From contig DINQ01000004.1 of assembly GCA_002426795.1 (NCBI GenBank), positions 1 through 64,000 of the forward strand: a stretch of DNA of 64,000 nucleotides, written 5' to 3'. The stretch's first letter is position 1. The number at the start of each line of letters is the position of its first letter. This document shows, piece after piece, positions 10,241 through 19,403 of this stretch. Origin of the DNA: Bacteroidales bacterium UBA5536 (lineage in GTDB: Bacteria > Bacteroidota > Bacteroidia > Bacteroidales > F082). The notes beneath the pieces are model-generated. The model was not told the DNA's origin. It searched no databases and saw only the letters and a list, made by a program, of their open reading frames with translations. The position numbers were made by a program, and so were the translations under genes.

Positions 10241-11593
10241 TCAAAAATAATACATCAATCCGACACGAAAACTCACAGCCGAAACATGTCGCTTTACAGG
10301 GTAATCGGTAAAAACGGATCCCGGATAATTAATATAGTTGATTTCGGGTACAAGATCGAAGGCATCGCTCACCCTGAAGCGCCCCCCGATGCCCGCATTG
10401 AATGAAAACCGGAATCCTTGCGCTTCGATATCTTTCGCTGGCACAGCTTGCTGCTTTTCGTCGTTTGCTATGGCCGATCCGCTGTAATTAATCAGAAACC
10501 CCAGTCCTATGCCGCCTTTTGCATAAACCCTAACGCCCGGAAACTGAAGAAAAGTATAGCCTGCTGCCAATTGTAATTCCAGGATTCCAAAATGGTTCAT
10601 GTCGAGATAGTCAAAACGTCTTTCTGAGATTGGGATATATGCAGAATCTGTGACATAGTAAAAGGTAGTATCCATCCCGCTAATGGCATAATAGGTATCG
10701 AGGGTGTCTACAAGGTAATTTCCGCCAATCAGATCAATTTTGCTGTACTGAAACCGGTGGCTGATGTCGGTGTATGAAATACCGGCACTCAGATAAAATT
10801 TTGGTTGGTTGAGCACCAGATTTAATCCAGCCATTTTACTCCTGAATGAAACTTTTTCTGCCCGGTTCCAAATAGAAGCCAAATCAGAAGCTGCATCATC
10901 ATTGGGTATATTGTCAATAAAACTCAACATCCCTCCATAATATAAATGAACGGCAAAACCTTGTCTTCTGCGTGCATCCTGATCAAATATATCAGTGCGT
11001 AGGGGTTTGATTCTTCTGTTTCCCTCGTTGGCCTTTTCCCTGTAAATCGTTACAGTGTCCATTATTACCACGGTATCAACACGGGTAATTGTATCCGTAT
11101 GAATAAGCGTGTCAATCTGGTAACGTGTTTTGTAAGCAATAACGGTGTCAGGTATCGGAGATATTAATGCTTCTGCTGGCTTTGTCTCTTCCGGGAGTTT
11201 GCTCTGGGCTGTCGACCTTGCTAAATCACCTTTTTTGTAAACAACATATTGACTGCCAATTTTACGGAAAGTAAATGTGGTGTTGTTCATCAGGCCATCC
11301 AGCACTTGTTCAACGGTTTGGTTGCTTGCCTTAAAACTCACCCAGACATCCTGTGTATCATCTGGTTTACTGAAAGCAATATTCAATTTGTAATGATCGT
11401 ACAGATAATCAAGTGCCTGAGATAACTTCACCTGATTGAAATCGACAGAAACACGCAAAGAATCCATGTTTTGGGCACTAATTCCGGTAATCTGCGGAGC
11501 AACCAACAAGAAAAGGCTCAACACCAATTGTAAAGTTTTATTTACTGAAAAATGTCTAATGGGTTTTGTTGAATTAGCAGTAAACACAATCAT
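10241..11593 (-). CDS. STN-domain protein fused to an outer-membrane beta-barrel
   Basis: A 450-residue protein starting at ATG 11593. The frame extends upstream to a TTG at 11659, but ATG gives a sensible signal peptide (LQLVLSLFLLVAPQITGISAQ core). After the signal comes an STN (secretin/TonB N-terminal) domain (VDFNQVKLSQALDYLY ... VEQVLDGL). Next is a linker rich in D-T-V/I repeats (IDTLIHTDTITRVDTVV). The last 220 residues look like an OMP beta-barrel, with alternating hydrophobic strands and a terminal aromatic YYF. In classical Fec systems the STN domain sits at the front of a TonB-dependent receptor and touches FecR in the periplasm. Here no plug or TonB-receptor barrel is present. 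By position directly after fecR it is probably the signal sensor, which is inference. Confidence 0.8.
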   Translation of the reverse strand: MIVFTANSTKPIRHFSVNKTLQLVLSLFLLVAPQITGISAQNMDSLRVSVDFNQVKLSQALDYLYDHYKLNIAFSKPDDTQDVWVSFKASNQTVEQVLDGLMNNTTFTFRKIGSQYVVYKKGDLARSTAQSKLPEETKPAEALISPIPDTVIAYKTRYQIDTLIHTDTITRVDTVVIMDTVTIYREKANEGNRRIKPLRTDIFDQDARRRQGFAVHLYYGGMLSFIDNIPNDDAASDLASIWNRAEKVSFRSKMAGLNLVLNQPKFYLSAGISYTDISHRFQYSKIDLIGGNYLVDTLDTYYAISGMDTTFYYVTDSAYIPISERRFDYLDMNHFGILELQLAAGYTFLQFPGVRVYAKGGIGLGFLINYSGSAIANDEKQQAVPAKDIEAQGFRFSFNAGIGGRFRVSDAFDLVPEINYINYPGSVFTDYPVKRHVSAVSFRVGLMYYF

Positions 11594-11661
11594 ATTGGCG
11601 CATTTTTTCGCGCTGCTAATGTACAATAAAAAATGTGGACTCAGGATGGACAGACCCAAAT

Positions 11662-12678
11662 TTAGCGGATAACCACCCTATTTTCGGTTTGTGTAATTTT
11701 CAGGTCGAAAATAACACGAATGGCTTCCAAAATGCTTTCAGGTTTTTCTTGTTCAAATCGTGCTGTAAGCCTGAGGTCAGCCAAAGTTGGGTCGAGATTA
11801 ATAGAGAGGTTATAGGTTTCACCAATGACTTTCATTACTTCGCCAAGAGGAACATTATTAAATGAAAGCACGCCGGTTCTCCAGGAACTGACATTTGCCG
11901 GGCTATCGCCGCGACTGATTTGATTGCTACTGAGATTGTAGGTCCCCCGCTGACCGGGCAACAAAACAATCTGCTCCAAAACCTGACCATTTGATCTGTC
12001 GATCATTGCAAATCGCACTTTTCCCTCGATAAGATCGCAGGTATACATTGATGTTCCTTCAACAGCGCTCAGGTTAAAGGTTGTGCCTAAAACTTCAATC
12101 TGCAGGTTTCCAGCATTGACAATAAATGGCTTTGCCGCATTGTGTTCCACCTCAAAAAGACCTTCACCTTCAAAAGTGATGGTTCTTTGGTCCAGATTTC
12201 CGAAGTTAGATTGAAACTTTAGAACACTTCCGTCTTTCATGAAGACCTGACTACCATCGGCCAACTGATAAGCTGACTGCTGGTTGTTCTGTGCGGTATA
12301 CGCAACTGGCTGTGTGTTTACAGTTGTTCTGGTGAAATAGTAAACCACGAAACCCAGCAATAATATTGCTGCAGCGCTGCTGGCTACACGCAATGCCATA
12401 TACAATTTACGGTGGCTTGAAACTTTTGAAATGCGTTGATCGGCGGAAATGCTGGTGATCTTACTGTGCACCTTATTCAGTGCTTTTTCGGTGTCGATTT
12501 CGGATTTCAAACTTGCAGCAGCGCTTAGATTCCAGGCACGCTGAAAACTGGCAAAATAGTCCTGATGGTCCCTAGAAACGGCAAGCCATTGCTCGAAGCT
12601 TTGCTTTTCAGCTTCGGTGCAGTTTCCACTCACATAAAGTGAGGCTAGCTTGCGATATTTCTTGTTTACAAAAGGCAT
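11662..12678 (-). CDS. FecR-family anti-sigma factor
   Basis: A 338-residue membrane protein. The N-terminal 85 residues are cytoplasmic and carry the Bacteroidota FecR signature (YVSGNCTEAEKQSFEQWL, then a conserved W). A single membrane segment lies near 89-111 (ASSAAAILLLGFVVYYF). A periplasmic FecR domain follows (about 135-225; YQLADGSQVFM, GEGLFEVEH, FNLSAVEG). The C-terminal DUF4974/STN-like domain is at about 268-338 (LSFNNVPLGEVMKVIGETY). The family holds an ECF sigma factor inactive until an outer-membrane partner signals through the periplasm. The sigma gene is immediately upstream (148-bp gap) and the STN-barrel gene immediately downstream. Confidence 0.93.
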   Translation of the reverse strand: MPFVNKKYRKLASLYVSGNCTEAEKQSFEQWLAVSRDHQDYFASFQRAWNLSAAASLKSEIDTEKALNKVHSKITSISADQRISKVSSHRKLYMALRVASSAAAILLLGFVVYYFTRTTVNTQPVAYTAQNNQQSAYQLADGSQVFMKDGSVLKFQSNFGNLDQRTITFEGEGLFEVEHNAAKPFIVNAGNLQIEVLGTTFNLSAVEGTSMYTCDLIEGKVRFAMIDRSNGQVLEQIVLLPGQRGTYNLSSNQISRGDSPANVSSWRTGVLSFNNVPLGEVMKVIGETYNLSINLDPTLADLRLTARFEQEKPESILEAIRVIFDLKITQTENRVVIR

Positions 12679-12826
12679 TTGACCTATTCTGTTCAGTTAT
12701 TAATGCTCTTATTTGACAATCTTATACGACTTTTCCCCTATTGCTCTGATTATTTTTAATTTAACTTTTTTTAAAATTTCTTTTGTTAGGTGCTATTTTA
12801 GGGGCAATAAATTTAATTACAAAATT

Positions 12827-13372
12827 TTAAAAAACATAATCTTTCAGCTTATTTCTCAAAAATTCGAGCGCTTTAGTCATTTGGTTTTCGACAGTTTTCA
12901 CAGAAATATTCAATTTTTCTGCGATTTCTTTGTTTTTCATCCCTTCGTGCCGGCTTAATTCGAATACTTCGCGCCTCTTCTCTGGCAAGCTCAATACAGC
13001 CTCTTTGATGCGTTCTTCAAGATCTTTCTCCTGTAGCTTTTCCAGAGGACTTTCGGCCCCATTATAAGTTTGAAAGCCAACAAATTGTTTATAGCGCTCT
13101 TGAATTTTTAATTGGTTCAGGTAATTGAGTGCATGATTCTGCACCGCCCTGTAAAGATAAGCTTTCAGTGAAGCGGTGACCACAATATCATTACGACGCA
13201 GCCACAATTTCACAAAAACATCCTGTACGATTTCTTCAGCAAGATCCTGATCTGGAACAAAGCGCAAACAATGAATAGTAAGTACGGGATAATAGAGTCT
13301 GAAGATTTCGTCAAAAATCTTCTCGTCTCCCGCCTTAAGGCCTTCAAGTATGCGATCCTGCTCAGTTTTCAT
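12827..13372 (-). CDS. ECF RNA polymerase sigma-70 factor, Bacteroidota FecI-like
   Basis: A 181-residue ECF sigma factor. Region 2 contains FDEIFRLYYPVLTIHCLRF and AEEIVQDVFVKLW; region 4 contains LPEKRREVFELS, MKNKEIAEKLNISVKTVE and a helix-turn-helix. The frame continues upstream to a GTG at 13396, but ATG 13372 (MKTEQDRI) is the better start. It directs RNA polymerase to target promoters and probably transcribes its own operon. FecR, its likely inhibitor, follows. A -7-like box lies 84 bases upstream of the ATG. Confidence 0.93.
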   Translation of the reverse strand: MKTEQDRILEGLKAGDEKIFDEIFRLYYPVLTIHCLRFVPDQDLAEEIVQDVFVKLWLRRNDIVVTASLKAYLYRAVQNHALNYLNQLKIQERYKQFVGFQTYNGAESPLEKLQEKDLEERIKEAVLSLPEKRREVFELSRHEGMKNKEIAEKLNISVKTVENQMTKALEFLRNKLKDYVF

Positions 13373-13455
13373 ATCACTCAATAACGTTGACTTCACTGTA
13401 AGATTGCCCGCTGTTTTGACATGACTTACAATTGAATCTTAGACGTTTTGGAAAA

Positions 13456-13463
13456 CAAAAGTA
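13456..13463 (-). promoter_or_regulatory. Probable -7 box for the sigma/FecR operon
   Basis: On the minus strand this reads TACTTTTG, a match to the Bacteroidota TAnnTTTG box, about 84 bases before the ATG at 13372. No good -33 TTTG was found at the usual distance. Confidence 0.45.
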
Positions 13464-13570
13464 GCAAATTTTGCAGCCTTTTTTGAAGCTGTGCCCTAAT
13501 ATTAAAACAACGCGCCTGTGGTATTGGTTGCAACAATTCGCAAAAATGAAAAAAAGTTGGTAAAATAAGA

Positions 13571-13578
13571 TACCTTTG
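13571..13578 (+). promoter_or_regulatory. -7 box for the DMT transporter gene
   Basis: TACCTTTG matches TAnnTTTG and lies 35 bases before the ATG at 13614. The -33 element is weak. Confidence 0.55.
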
Positions 13579-13613
13579 CGCCGGCTCAAACTAAGTTTTG
13601 GCATCAAAAAAGC

Positions 13614-14528
13614 ATGAGTAACAAACTGATATCCTGGCTTATCCTCCTGGCACTTGTCCTCACCTGGGGAAGTTCATTTATTTTGATTAAAAAGGGATTG
13701 CTCTATTTCGACCCGTCAGAAGTTGGATCGCTGAGGGTTGTTATCACATTTTTGTTTTTATTGCCTTTCGCATTGAAGAGACTAAATAAGCTTGGCAAAA
13801 GAGACCTTGGCTGGTTGGCTTTATCAGGAATTATCGGCAATTTTTTCCCTGCCTTTCTGTTTGCCGCTGCCCAGAAAGGGATCAACAGTTCCACAGCAGG
13901 CCTGCTCAATTCGCTGACTCCATTATTTACACTTTTAGTAGGTATCAGCATGTTTAAATTAAAGACAAGACCACTAAGTATCATAGGTGTTTTTGTTGGA
14001 CTTGGAGGTGCAGTTGGCCTGATTTCGGTGAGTGGAGGACATGGTTTCAGTTTCAATATCGGTTATGCCTCATTGATTATTCTGGCGACAATCATGTATG
14101 CCTTCAACGTTAACCTTATTAAGACAAAGCTGCAACATGTTGATAGTGTAACTATTACAGCCATCACGTTTTTTGTTGTGGGATTCCCGGCACTTGTGGT
14201 GCTATTTGGGTTTACCGGCTTTGTGCCAAAAATCATCAGCGAGCCAGCTGTTTGGGCTGGTATTGGTTATATTTCCATCCTTGCTGTGGTGGGGACAGCC
14301 CTCGCCATGATGGCTTTTAATGTGCTGATAAAAATTACGGGACCGGTTTTTGCTTCCTCAGTGACCTATCTCATTCCGGTTGTAGCTTTGCTTTGGGGTA
14401 TTACTGACGGGGAGCATTTCGAGGCTTCTATCGTGTTGTGGATCAGTTTGATCATTGCCGGCGTGGTACTCGTGAACCTCAATTACAACAGAAAAAGACG
14501 TTTAACGCCCACAAAACAAGACATTTAA
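13614..14528 (+). CDS. DMT-superfamily (EamA) transporter
   Basis: A 304-residue polytopic inner-membrane protein with about ten hydrophobic segments arranged as two EamA halves. The family start motif is clear (ILLALVLTWGSSFILIKKGL; then PSEVGSLRVVITFLFLLPFA), as is the second-half SVTYLIPVVALLWG. The family exports or takes up small metabolites such as amino acids and nucleosides; the substrate cannot be read from sequence. The gene has its own promoter and faces away from the sigma operon. The basic C-terminal tail (NRKRRLTP) is probably cytoplasmic. Confidence 0.9.
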   Translation: MSNKLISWLILLALVLTWGSSFILIKKGLLYFDPSEVGSLRVVITFLFLLPFALKRLNKLGKRDLGWLALSGIIGNFFPAFLFAAAQKGINSSTAGLLNSLTPLFTLLVGISMFKLKTRPLSIIGVFVGLGGAVGLISVSGGHGFSFNIGYASLIILATIMYAFNVNLIKTKLQHVDSVTITAITFFVVGFPALVVLFGFTGFVPKIISEPAVWAGIGYISILAVVGTALAMMAFNVLIKITGPVFASSVTYLIPVVALLWGITDGEHFEASIVLWISLIIAGVVLVNLNYNRKRRLTPTKQDI

Positions 14529-14546
14529 AAAATAATGTAACAAAAG

Positions 14547-14576
14547 TTTGACACATCAAATATTTTTGTATTTTTG
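14547..14576 (+). promoter_or_regulatory. Promoter of rplU-rpmA
   Basis: TTTG at 14547-14550 and TATTTTTG at 14569-14576 are separated by 18 bases, close to the Bacteroidota -33/-7 spacing. A second TATTTTTG (14561-14568) directly precedes it. The first codon of rplU is 43 bases downstream. Confidence 0.7.
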
Positions 14577-14619
14577 CGGTTCAAATTTTTGACCATAATT
14601 AGCAATTCCCAATAAAGAA

Positions 14620-14931
14620 ATGTACGCAATAGTTGACATCGCAGGACAGCAGTTTAAAGTGACCAAAGGTCAGGAGGTTTTTGTTCACAGACTCGAAGGG
14701 GAAGAAGGAAGCAAGATTTCTTTCGACAAAGTATTACTGATTGACAATGAGGGCAAAACTACGGTAGGTGCTCCACTTGTTGAAGGCGCCAACGTTGAAG
14801 CCAAAATCCTTACACACCTCAAAGGTGACAAAGTGATTGTTTTCAAAAAGAAAAGAAGAAAAGGCTATCAGCTCGAAAATGGTCATCGTCAATACCTGAG
14901 CAAGGTGCTGATCGAAAATATTAAAGCGTAA
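14620..14931 (+). CDS. rplU: 50S ribosomal protein L21
   Basis: A 103-residue protein, the usual length for L21. It begins MYAIVDIAGQQFKV and carries the family C-terminal signature (KKKRRKGYQLENGHRQYL). L21 binds 23S rRNA in the large subunit. It is paired with rpmA 23 bases downstream, the near-universal order. Confidence 0.98.
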   Translation: MYAIVDIAGQQFKVTKGQEVFVHRLEGEEGSKISFDKVLLIDNEGKTTVGAPLVEGANVEAKILTHLKGDKVIVFKKKRRKGYQLENGHRQYLSKVLIENIKA

Positions 14932-14954
14932 CGAACCGATAAAAACAGAGAACA

Positions 14955-15230
14955 ATGGCACATAAAAAAGGAGTAGGTAGTAGCCAGAACGGTCGCGAAT
15001 CAGAAAGTAAACGACTTGGTGTAAAAATTTATGGCGGACAGGTTGCCAAAGCTGGCAATATTATCATTCGTCAGCGTGGCACAGCCCATCACCCAGGTAA
15101 AAATGTTGGAATAGGAAAAGACCACACGATTTTTGCCATGGTTGACGGTACTGTTGAATTCCGCAAGAAAAAAGACAATCGTTCATATATTTCAGTTGTT
15201 CCTTTCGAAGAAAACGAAACTGTGAACTAA
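14955..15230 (+). CDS. rpmA: 50S ribosomal protein L27
   Basis: A 91-residue protein beginning MAHKKGVGSSQNGRES, with the L27 signature GGQVAKAGNIIIRQRG and HPGKNVGIGKDHT. The mature N-terminus reaches toward the peptidyl-transferase centre. There is no N-terminal cleavage extension of the Firmicutes type. Co-transcribed with rplU and followed by a strong terminator. Confidence 0.98.
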   Translation: MAHKKGVGSSQNGRESESKRLGVKIYGGQVAKAGNIIIRQRGTAHHPGKNVGIGKDHTIFAMVDGTVEFRKKKDNRSYISVVPFEENETVN

Positions 15231-15251
15231 GCTGATTTAGTAAACATATTG

Positions 15252-15287
15252 AAACCCGGCTTTCACTTCGAAGAGCCGGGTTTTTTT
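15252..15287 (+). terminator. Rho-independent terminator after rpmA
   Basis: AAACCCGGCT (15252-15261) pairs with AGCCGGGTTT (15274-15283) around a 12-base loop and runs into a T tract. Confidence 0.92.
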
Positions 15288-15365
15288 GTTTCCTGACCAT
15301 CATGAAAAGCATCGTTTTTGCAACAAATCACAACCTAAACAAACGGAGTATCCGCATTAAAAAAG

Positions 15366-15373
15366 TATTTTTG
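15366..15373 (+). promoter_or_regulatory. -7 box for serS
   Basis: TATTTTTG matches TAnnTTTG and ends 20 bases before the serS ATG at 15394, implying a leader of only about 15 bases. Confidence 0.55.
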
Positions 15374-15393
15374 CACAAATATTTCATCGCTCT

Positions 15394-16668
15394 ATGCTAC
15401 AGATAAATCACATCCGCGAAAACAAAGAAGAAGTTCTTCAACGGCTTGCCCTAAAAAACTTCAAAAACCCTGAACTTATAGATGAAGTGATTCAGGTTGA
15501 CGAAGATCGTCGCGCAGCCCAACAGGAACAGGATGAACTACTTGCCGAAGCCAATCTGCTGGCCAAAGAGATCGGCGAACTTTATAAACAGGGAAAAGCG
15601 CAGGAAGCCAATGCGTTGAAAGAAAAAAACGGCATCATCAAGGAAAAATCAAAGCTGGCCGCCGATCGGCTGTCAGAAGCCAAACAAAAGCTGCAGGAAA
15701 AACTGGTCGAGATTCCAAATCTGCCGCACCCATCTGTTCCTCCAGGACGATCTGCAGCCGATAATCTCAATGTGCATCAGGAAGGAGATATGCCAAAGCT
15801 TACTCAAGATGCTGTTCCACACTGGGATCTCATCAGCCGCTACGACCTGGTCGATTTTGAGCTCGGCAACAAAGTCAGTGGTGCCGGTTTTCCTTTCTAT
15901 AAGGGAAAAGGAGCCAGATTGCAACGTGCGCTGATCAACTTTTTTCTGGATGAAGCCATTGCAGCCGGTTATCAGGAGGTGCAGCCCCCACTATTGGTAA
16001 ACGAAGCATCTGCCTATGGCACAGGCCAGCTTCCTGACAAAGAAGCTCAAATGTACACTATTGGACTCGATAACCTTTACCTGATCCCTACAGCAGAAGT
16101 TCCCGTGACCAATATTTTCAGGGATGTTATTTTACAAGAAAATCAGCTTCCGGTAAAAACGGTTGCCTACTCAAATTGCTTCCGTCGCGAAGCAGGATCG
16201 TGGGGCAAGCATGTGCGTGGACTGAACCGTCTGCATCAGTTTGACAAGGTCGAAATAGTACAGGTAGCGCATCCAGCCGTCTCTTATGATGTGCTTGATC
16301 AAATGAAAAGTCACGTAACCAATTTGTTGCGCAAACTAGAACTACCATTTCGTGTCCTGAAACTGTGTGGTGGTGATATGAGTTTTACCTCTGCTCTTAC
16401 TTACGATTTCGAGGTATATTCGGCCGCACAGCAAATGTGGCTTGAGGTGAGTTCTGTTTCAAACTTCGAAAGTTTTCAGGCAAACAGGATGAAGCTGCGC
16501 TTTAAAGATAAAAACGGACAAACTCAGCTGGCCCATACACTGAATGGCAGCGCCCTGGCATTGCCGCGCATCGTTGCAGCTTTGCTCGAAAATAACCAGA
16601 CAACTGATGGCATTCGCATACCCAAAGCGCTGCAATCATACACAGGGTTTGATGTAATTCGCTTATAA
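15394..16668 (+). CDS. serS: Seryl-tRNA synthetase
   Basis: A 424-residue class II aminoacyl-tRNA synthetase that charges tRNA-Ser. The N-terminal coiled-coil arm (about 25-105, K/E/A/L-rich) is followed by the catalytic core. Motif 2 is NCFRREAGSWGKHVRGL. The substrate-binding stretch is YLIPTAEVPVTN. Motif 3 is LNGSALALPRIVAALLEN. The C-terminus has the family feature IPKALQSYTGFDVI. The length is normal. It is flanked by the rpmA terminator and the TPR gene. Confidence 0.98.
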   Translation: MLQINHIRENKEEVLQRLALKNFKNPELIDEVIQVDEDRRAAQQEQDELLAEANLLAKEIGELYKQGKAQEANALKEKNGIIKEKSKLAADRLSEAKQKLQEKLVEIPNLPHPSVPPGRSAADNLNVHQEGDMPKLTQDAVPHWDLISRYDLVDFELGNKVSGAGFPFYKGKGARLQRALINFFLDEAIAAGYQEVQPPLLVNEASAYGTGQLPDKEAQMYTIGLDNLYLIPTAEVPVTNIFRDVILQENQLPVKTVAYSNCFRREAGSWGKHVRGLNRLHQFDKVEIVQVAHPAVSYDVLDQMKSHVTNLLRKLELPFRVLKLCGGDMSFTSALTYDFEVYSAAQQMWLEVSSVSNFESFQANRMKLRFKDKNGQTQLAHTLNGSALALPRIVAALLENNQTTDGIRIPKALQSYTGFDVIRL

Positions 16669-16736
16669 AGCGCAATCGCCCGGCAACTTTTAAAGCTTTC
16701 AACTGTTTACCGCTGAAGGCTTATAACAATTTAAAA

Positions 16737-18614
16737 ATGGCTGAACTTAACAACAGATGGTTTCTTCGTATCCTGCTTGCAGGCATGTTGTTTGTTTTGA
16801 TACCGGAGTTTACAGCAGCACAGCAACTTCAACAGAACGATATCAGGGCTCAGCAGGAGCAACGTATGGCTGATGATCGTCTGGCCAATCAGTTTTACCG
16901 TGATCAGGAATGGGACAAAGCAGGCGCTATCTATTTCAGACTTTTTAAAGCGTATCGATCCAAACATTATTTTGGGCTTTATATTGATTGTCTGATCCAG
17001 GCGAAGCGCTTTGATGACGCGGAGTCGGCGGTAAAAGAGCAGATGAAAATCAATGGTTCTGATTCCGATTTTGAAGTCGACTTAGGCTATATCTACCTGC
17101 TGCAGGGCCAAGAGAAAAAAGCCACGCGAATTTTCGACCGGGTTTTAAAAGATTTGCCAGCCGAAAGAAACTACATCTATATTACAGCTAATGCTTTCAG
17201 ATCGCGTGGACTCAATGAATACGCCATGAAAGTGTATGATTTTGGGAGCCAGCAATCTTCTATTCAATACGGCTTTCACCTTGAAAAAGCCTTGCTTTAT
17301 CAAACAATGGGAGATTTTTCTTCTTCTATCGATCAATATTTATTGCAGGTAAATGAGCAGCCCGAACAACTGGAACTTATCAAAAGCAGATTGCAGTATA
17401 TGTTGTTGCTGGATATTGACCAGAGTATGGCCAATTTGTTGCGCGAAAAACTTCTGAAAACAGCTCAGGATCATCCTGAAAACGAAAATTATGGCGCATT
17501 GCTCATCTGGTTTGCTCTGCAACAAAACGACTTCGACATCGCTATGATTCAGGCCCGGGCGCTCGACCGCCGCTTTGGCGACCGTGAAACCCAGATTCTT
17601 GACCTGGCTGCTATCAGCATTGATAATCAACAATATGAAGTTGCACTGCAGGGCTATGAATATATTGTAAATAAAGGAAAAAACAGCCCTTACATCATCC
17701 CGGCAACCGTTGGACTGTTACAGGCTAAATACCTGATTGCCAAAAACAACAATGTTTCAGACGTAGAATATTATACCAATTTGGCCAAAGAAATAGAAAA
17801 TAGTTTTGAAAAGTACGGGCTTAATACCGCAGACTTTGAGCTGGCGCTAACATTGGCCCAGATTCAGGCCTTTGAGTTGGGACAAACTACAAATGCCATT
17901 GCCATGGCCGAAAAAGCCCTGCAATTGCCACTCTCACCCATCGATCAAGCCAAAGTTAAGCTGCAACTCGCTGACATCTACCTATTTGCAAATGAAGTTT
18001 GGGAAGCCACCTTGTTATACAGTCAGATTGAAAAAAGCCTGAAAGATGAGCCTATTGCACATGAAGCCCGTTTCAGGAATGCCCGATTGCGCTATTTTAT
18101 CGGTGAGTTTGGGTGGGCGCAGATGCAACTCAATGTGTTAAAGGCTGCAACTTCCAAACTCATTGCAAACGATGCGCTGTCACTTGCGCTTCAGATCAGC
18201 GATGTGATGGCTGAAGACACGACCGGAAGCACTTTAAAAGTCCTGGCCAATGCCGACTTATTACTTTATCGACATCAGGATCAGCAGGCTGCCCAACTAC
18301 TCGATTCATTAAGAAAGATAAACCGTAATCCGGTAGTAGCACCCTACGTATTGATGCGCGAAGCTTCAATTGCCGTTATGCAAAAGCAATTTGCCAAAGC
18401 TGACAGCTTGTATTCCAGGGTTTTTACGGTATACGCCGACAGTTATCAGGCTGATGATGCCCTTATGAAAAGTGCTTCGATCAATGAAATGAACTTGCAA
18501 AACAAACAGCAGGCCAGCGAGCGATACCAGTTGCTGATCGACAAATATCCATCCAGCGTTTTTGTGGCAGAAGCCCGCCGCAAATACCGTATCCTCAGAG
18601 GAGACCAATTTTAA
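16737..18614 (+). CDS. Exported TPR-repeat protein
   Basis: A 625-residue protein with an N-terminal hydrophobic export segment (ILLAGMLFVLIPEFTAAQQ). The rest is almost entirely helical with degenerate TPR units, e.g. ADDRLANQFYRDQEWDKAGAIYFRLF, ALLYQTMGDFSSSIDQYL, VKLQLADIYLFANEVWEATLLY and ADSLYSRVFTVY...DDALMKSASINEMN. TPR scaffolds of this kind in Bacteroidota usually act in the periplasm or on the outer membrane in protein-complex assembly. No partner is visible here. Its stop is 9 bases before the rsmA start, suggesting co-transcription. Function unknown. Confidence 0.75.
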   Translation: MAELNNRWFLRILLAGMLFVLIPEFTAAQQLQQNDIRAQQEQRMADDRLANQFYRDQEWDKAGAIYFRLFKAYRSKHYFGLYIDCLIQAKRFDDAESAVKEQMKINGSDSDFEVDLGYIYLLQGQEKKATRIFDRVLKDLPAERNYIYITANAFRSRGLNEYAMKVYDFGSQQSSIQYGFHLEKALLYQTMGDFSSSIDQYLLQVNEQPEQLELIKSRLQYMLLLDIDQSMANLLREKLLKTAQDHPENENYGALLIWFALQQNDFDIAMIQARALDRRFGDRETQILDLAAISIDNQQYEVALQGYEYIVNKGKNSPYIIPATVGLLQAKYLIAKNNNVSDVEYYTNLAKEIENSFEKYGLNTADFELALTLAQIQAFELGQTTNAIAMAEKALQLPLSPIDQAKVKLQLADIYLFANEVWEATLLYSQIEKSLKDEPIAHEARFRNARLRYFIGEFGWAQMQLNVLKAATSKLIANDALSLALQISDVMAEDTTGSTLKVLANADLLLYRHQDQQAAQLLDSLRKINRNPVVAPYVLMREASIAVMQKQFAKADSLYSRVFTVYADSYQADDALMKSASINEMNLQNKQQASERYQLLIDKYPSSVFVAEARRKYRILRGDQF

Positions 18615-18623
18615 TTGACAGCT

Positions 18624-19403
18624 ATGGTAAGGCCCAAAAAACATCTTGGACAGCATTTTCTGACGGATCAAAATATTGCCCGAAAGATTGTTGCTCAACT
18701 TGAAGGCGATTTCGAAAAAGTGATTGAAGTTGGTGCTGGAACAGGCGTATTAACCCGATATTTGCTTGATCAATTTGGCAACGAACTGTTAGTCATCGAG
18801 ATAGACAGCGAGTCGATTGCCTTCCTGGAACAACATTTTCCTGCACTTGGCAGCAACCTGGTCGAGGGCGATTTTCTGAAAACAGACCTCAAGCCTTATG
18901 GCAATAACTTGGCCATTATTGGCAACTTCCCTTACAACATCAGTAGTCAGATTTTCTTTCAGGTATTGGACCACCGCCAGCAGGTTTCCGTTGTAGTAGG
19001 TATGATACAGAAGGAAGTTGCTGAGCGGCTTAATGCGGGACCAGGATCAAAAACTTACGGCATATTGAGTGTTTTGCTACAGGTTTGGTATAAGATAGAT
19101 TATCTGTTTACGGTCAACGAAAACGTTTTTAACCCGCCACCAAAGGTAAAATCGGCGGTCATCCGGCTAATTCGTAACGAAAGAAAGGATGCAGGTTGTA
19201 ATGAAAAACTCCTCTTTCAGCTGGTAAAAAGCGGGTTTAATCAAAGAAGAAAAACCCTTCGAAATTCAATCAGAGCGTTCATACATCCTGACATCATCCA
19301 CAACGAAATCTTTAATAAAAGGCCTGAACAGCTGTCAGTTGAGGCTTTCATTGAACTAACAAACCTGATAGACCAGAACCCTGTTGAAAGTCAAAACAGC
19401 TAA
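18624..19403 (+). CDS. rsmA: 16S rRNA dimethyladenosine transferase
   Basis: A 259-residue protein. It dimethylates the two adjacent adenines in helix 45 of 16S rRNA using SAM. The start is ATG 18624 (MVRPKKHLGQHFLTDQNI, the family N-terminus); the frame extends only to a TTG at 18615. SAM motif I is VIEVGAGTGVLTRYL; the catalytic NFPYNIS (motif IV) is present. The C-terminal helical domain includes FNQRRKTLRNS. It overlaps the convergent permease gene by 4 bases at the 3' end. Confidence 0.97.
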   Translation: MVRPKKHLGQHFLTDQNIARKIVAQLEGDFEKVIEVGAGTGVLTRYLLDQFGNELLVIEIDSESIAFLEQHFPALGSNLVEGDFLKTDLKPYGNNLAIIGNFPYNISSQIFFQVLDHRQQVSVVVGMIQKEVAERLNAGPGSKTYGILSVLLQVWYKIDYLFTVNENVFNPPPKVKSAVIRLIRNERKDAGCNEKLLFQLVKSGFNQRRKTLRNSIRAFIHPDIIHNEIFNKRPEQLSVEAFIELTNLIDQNPVESQNS

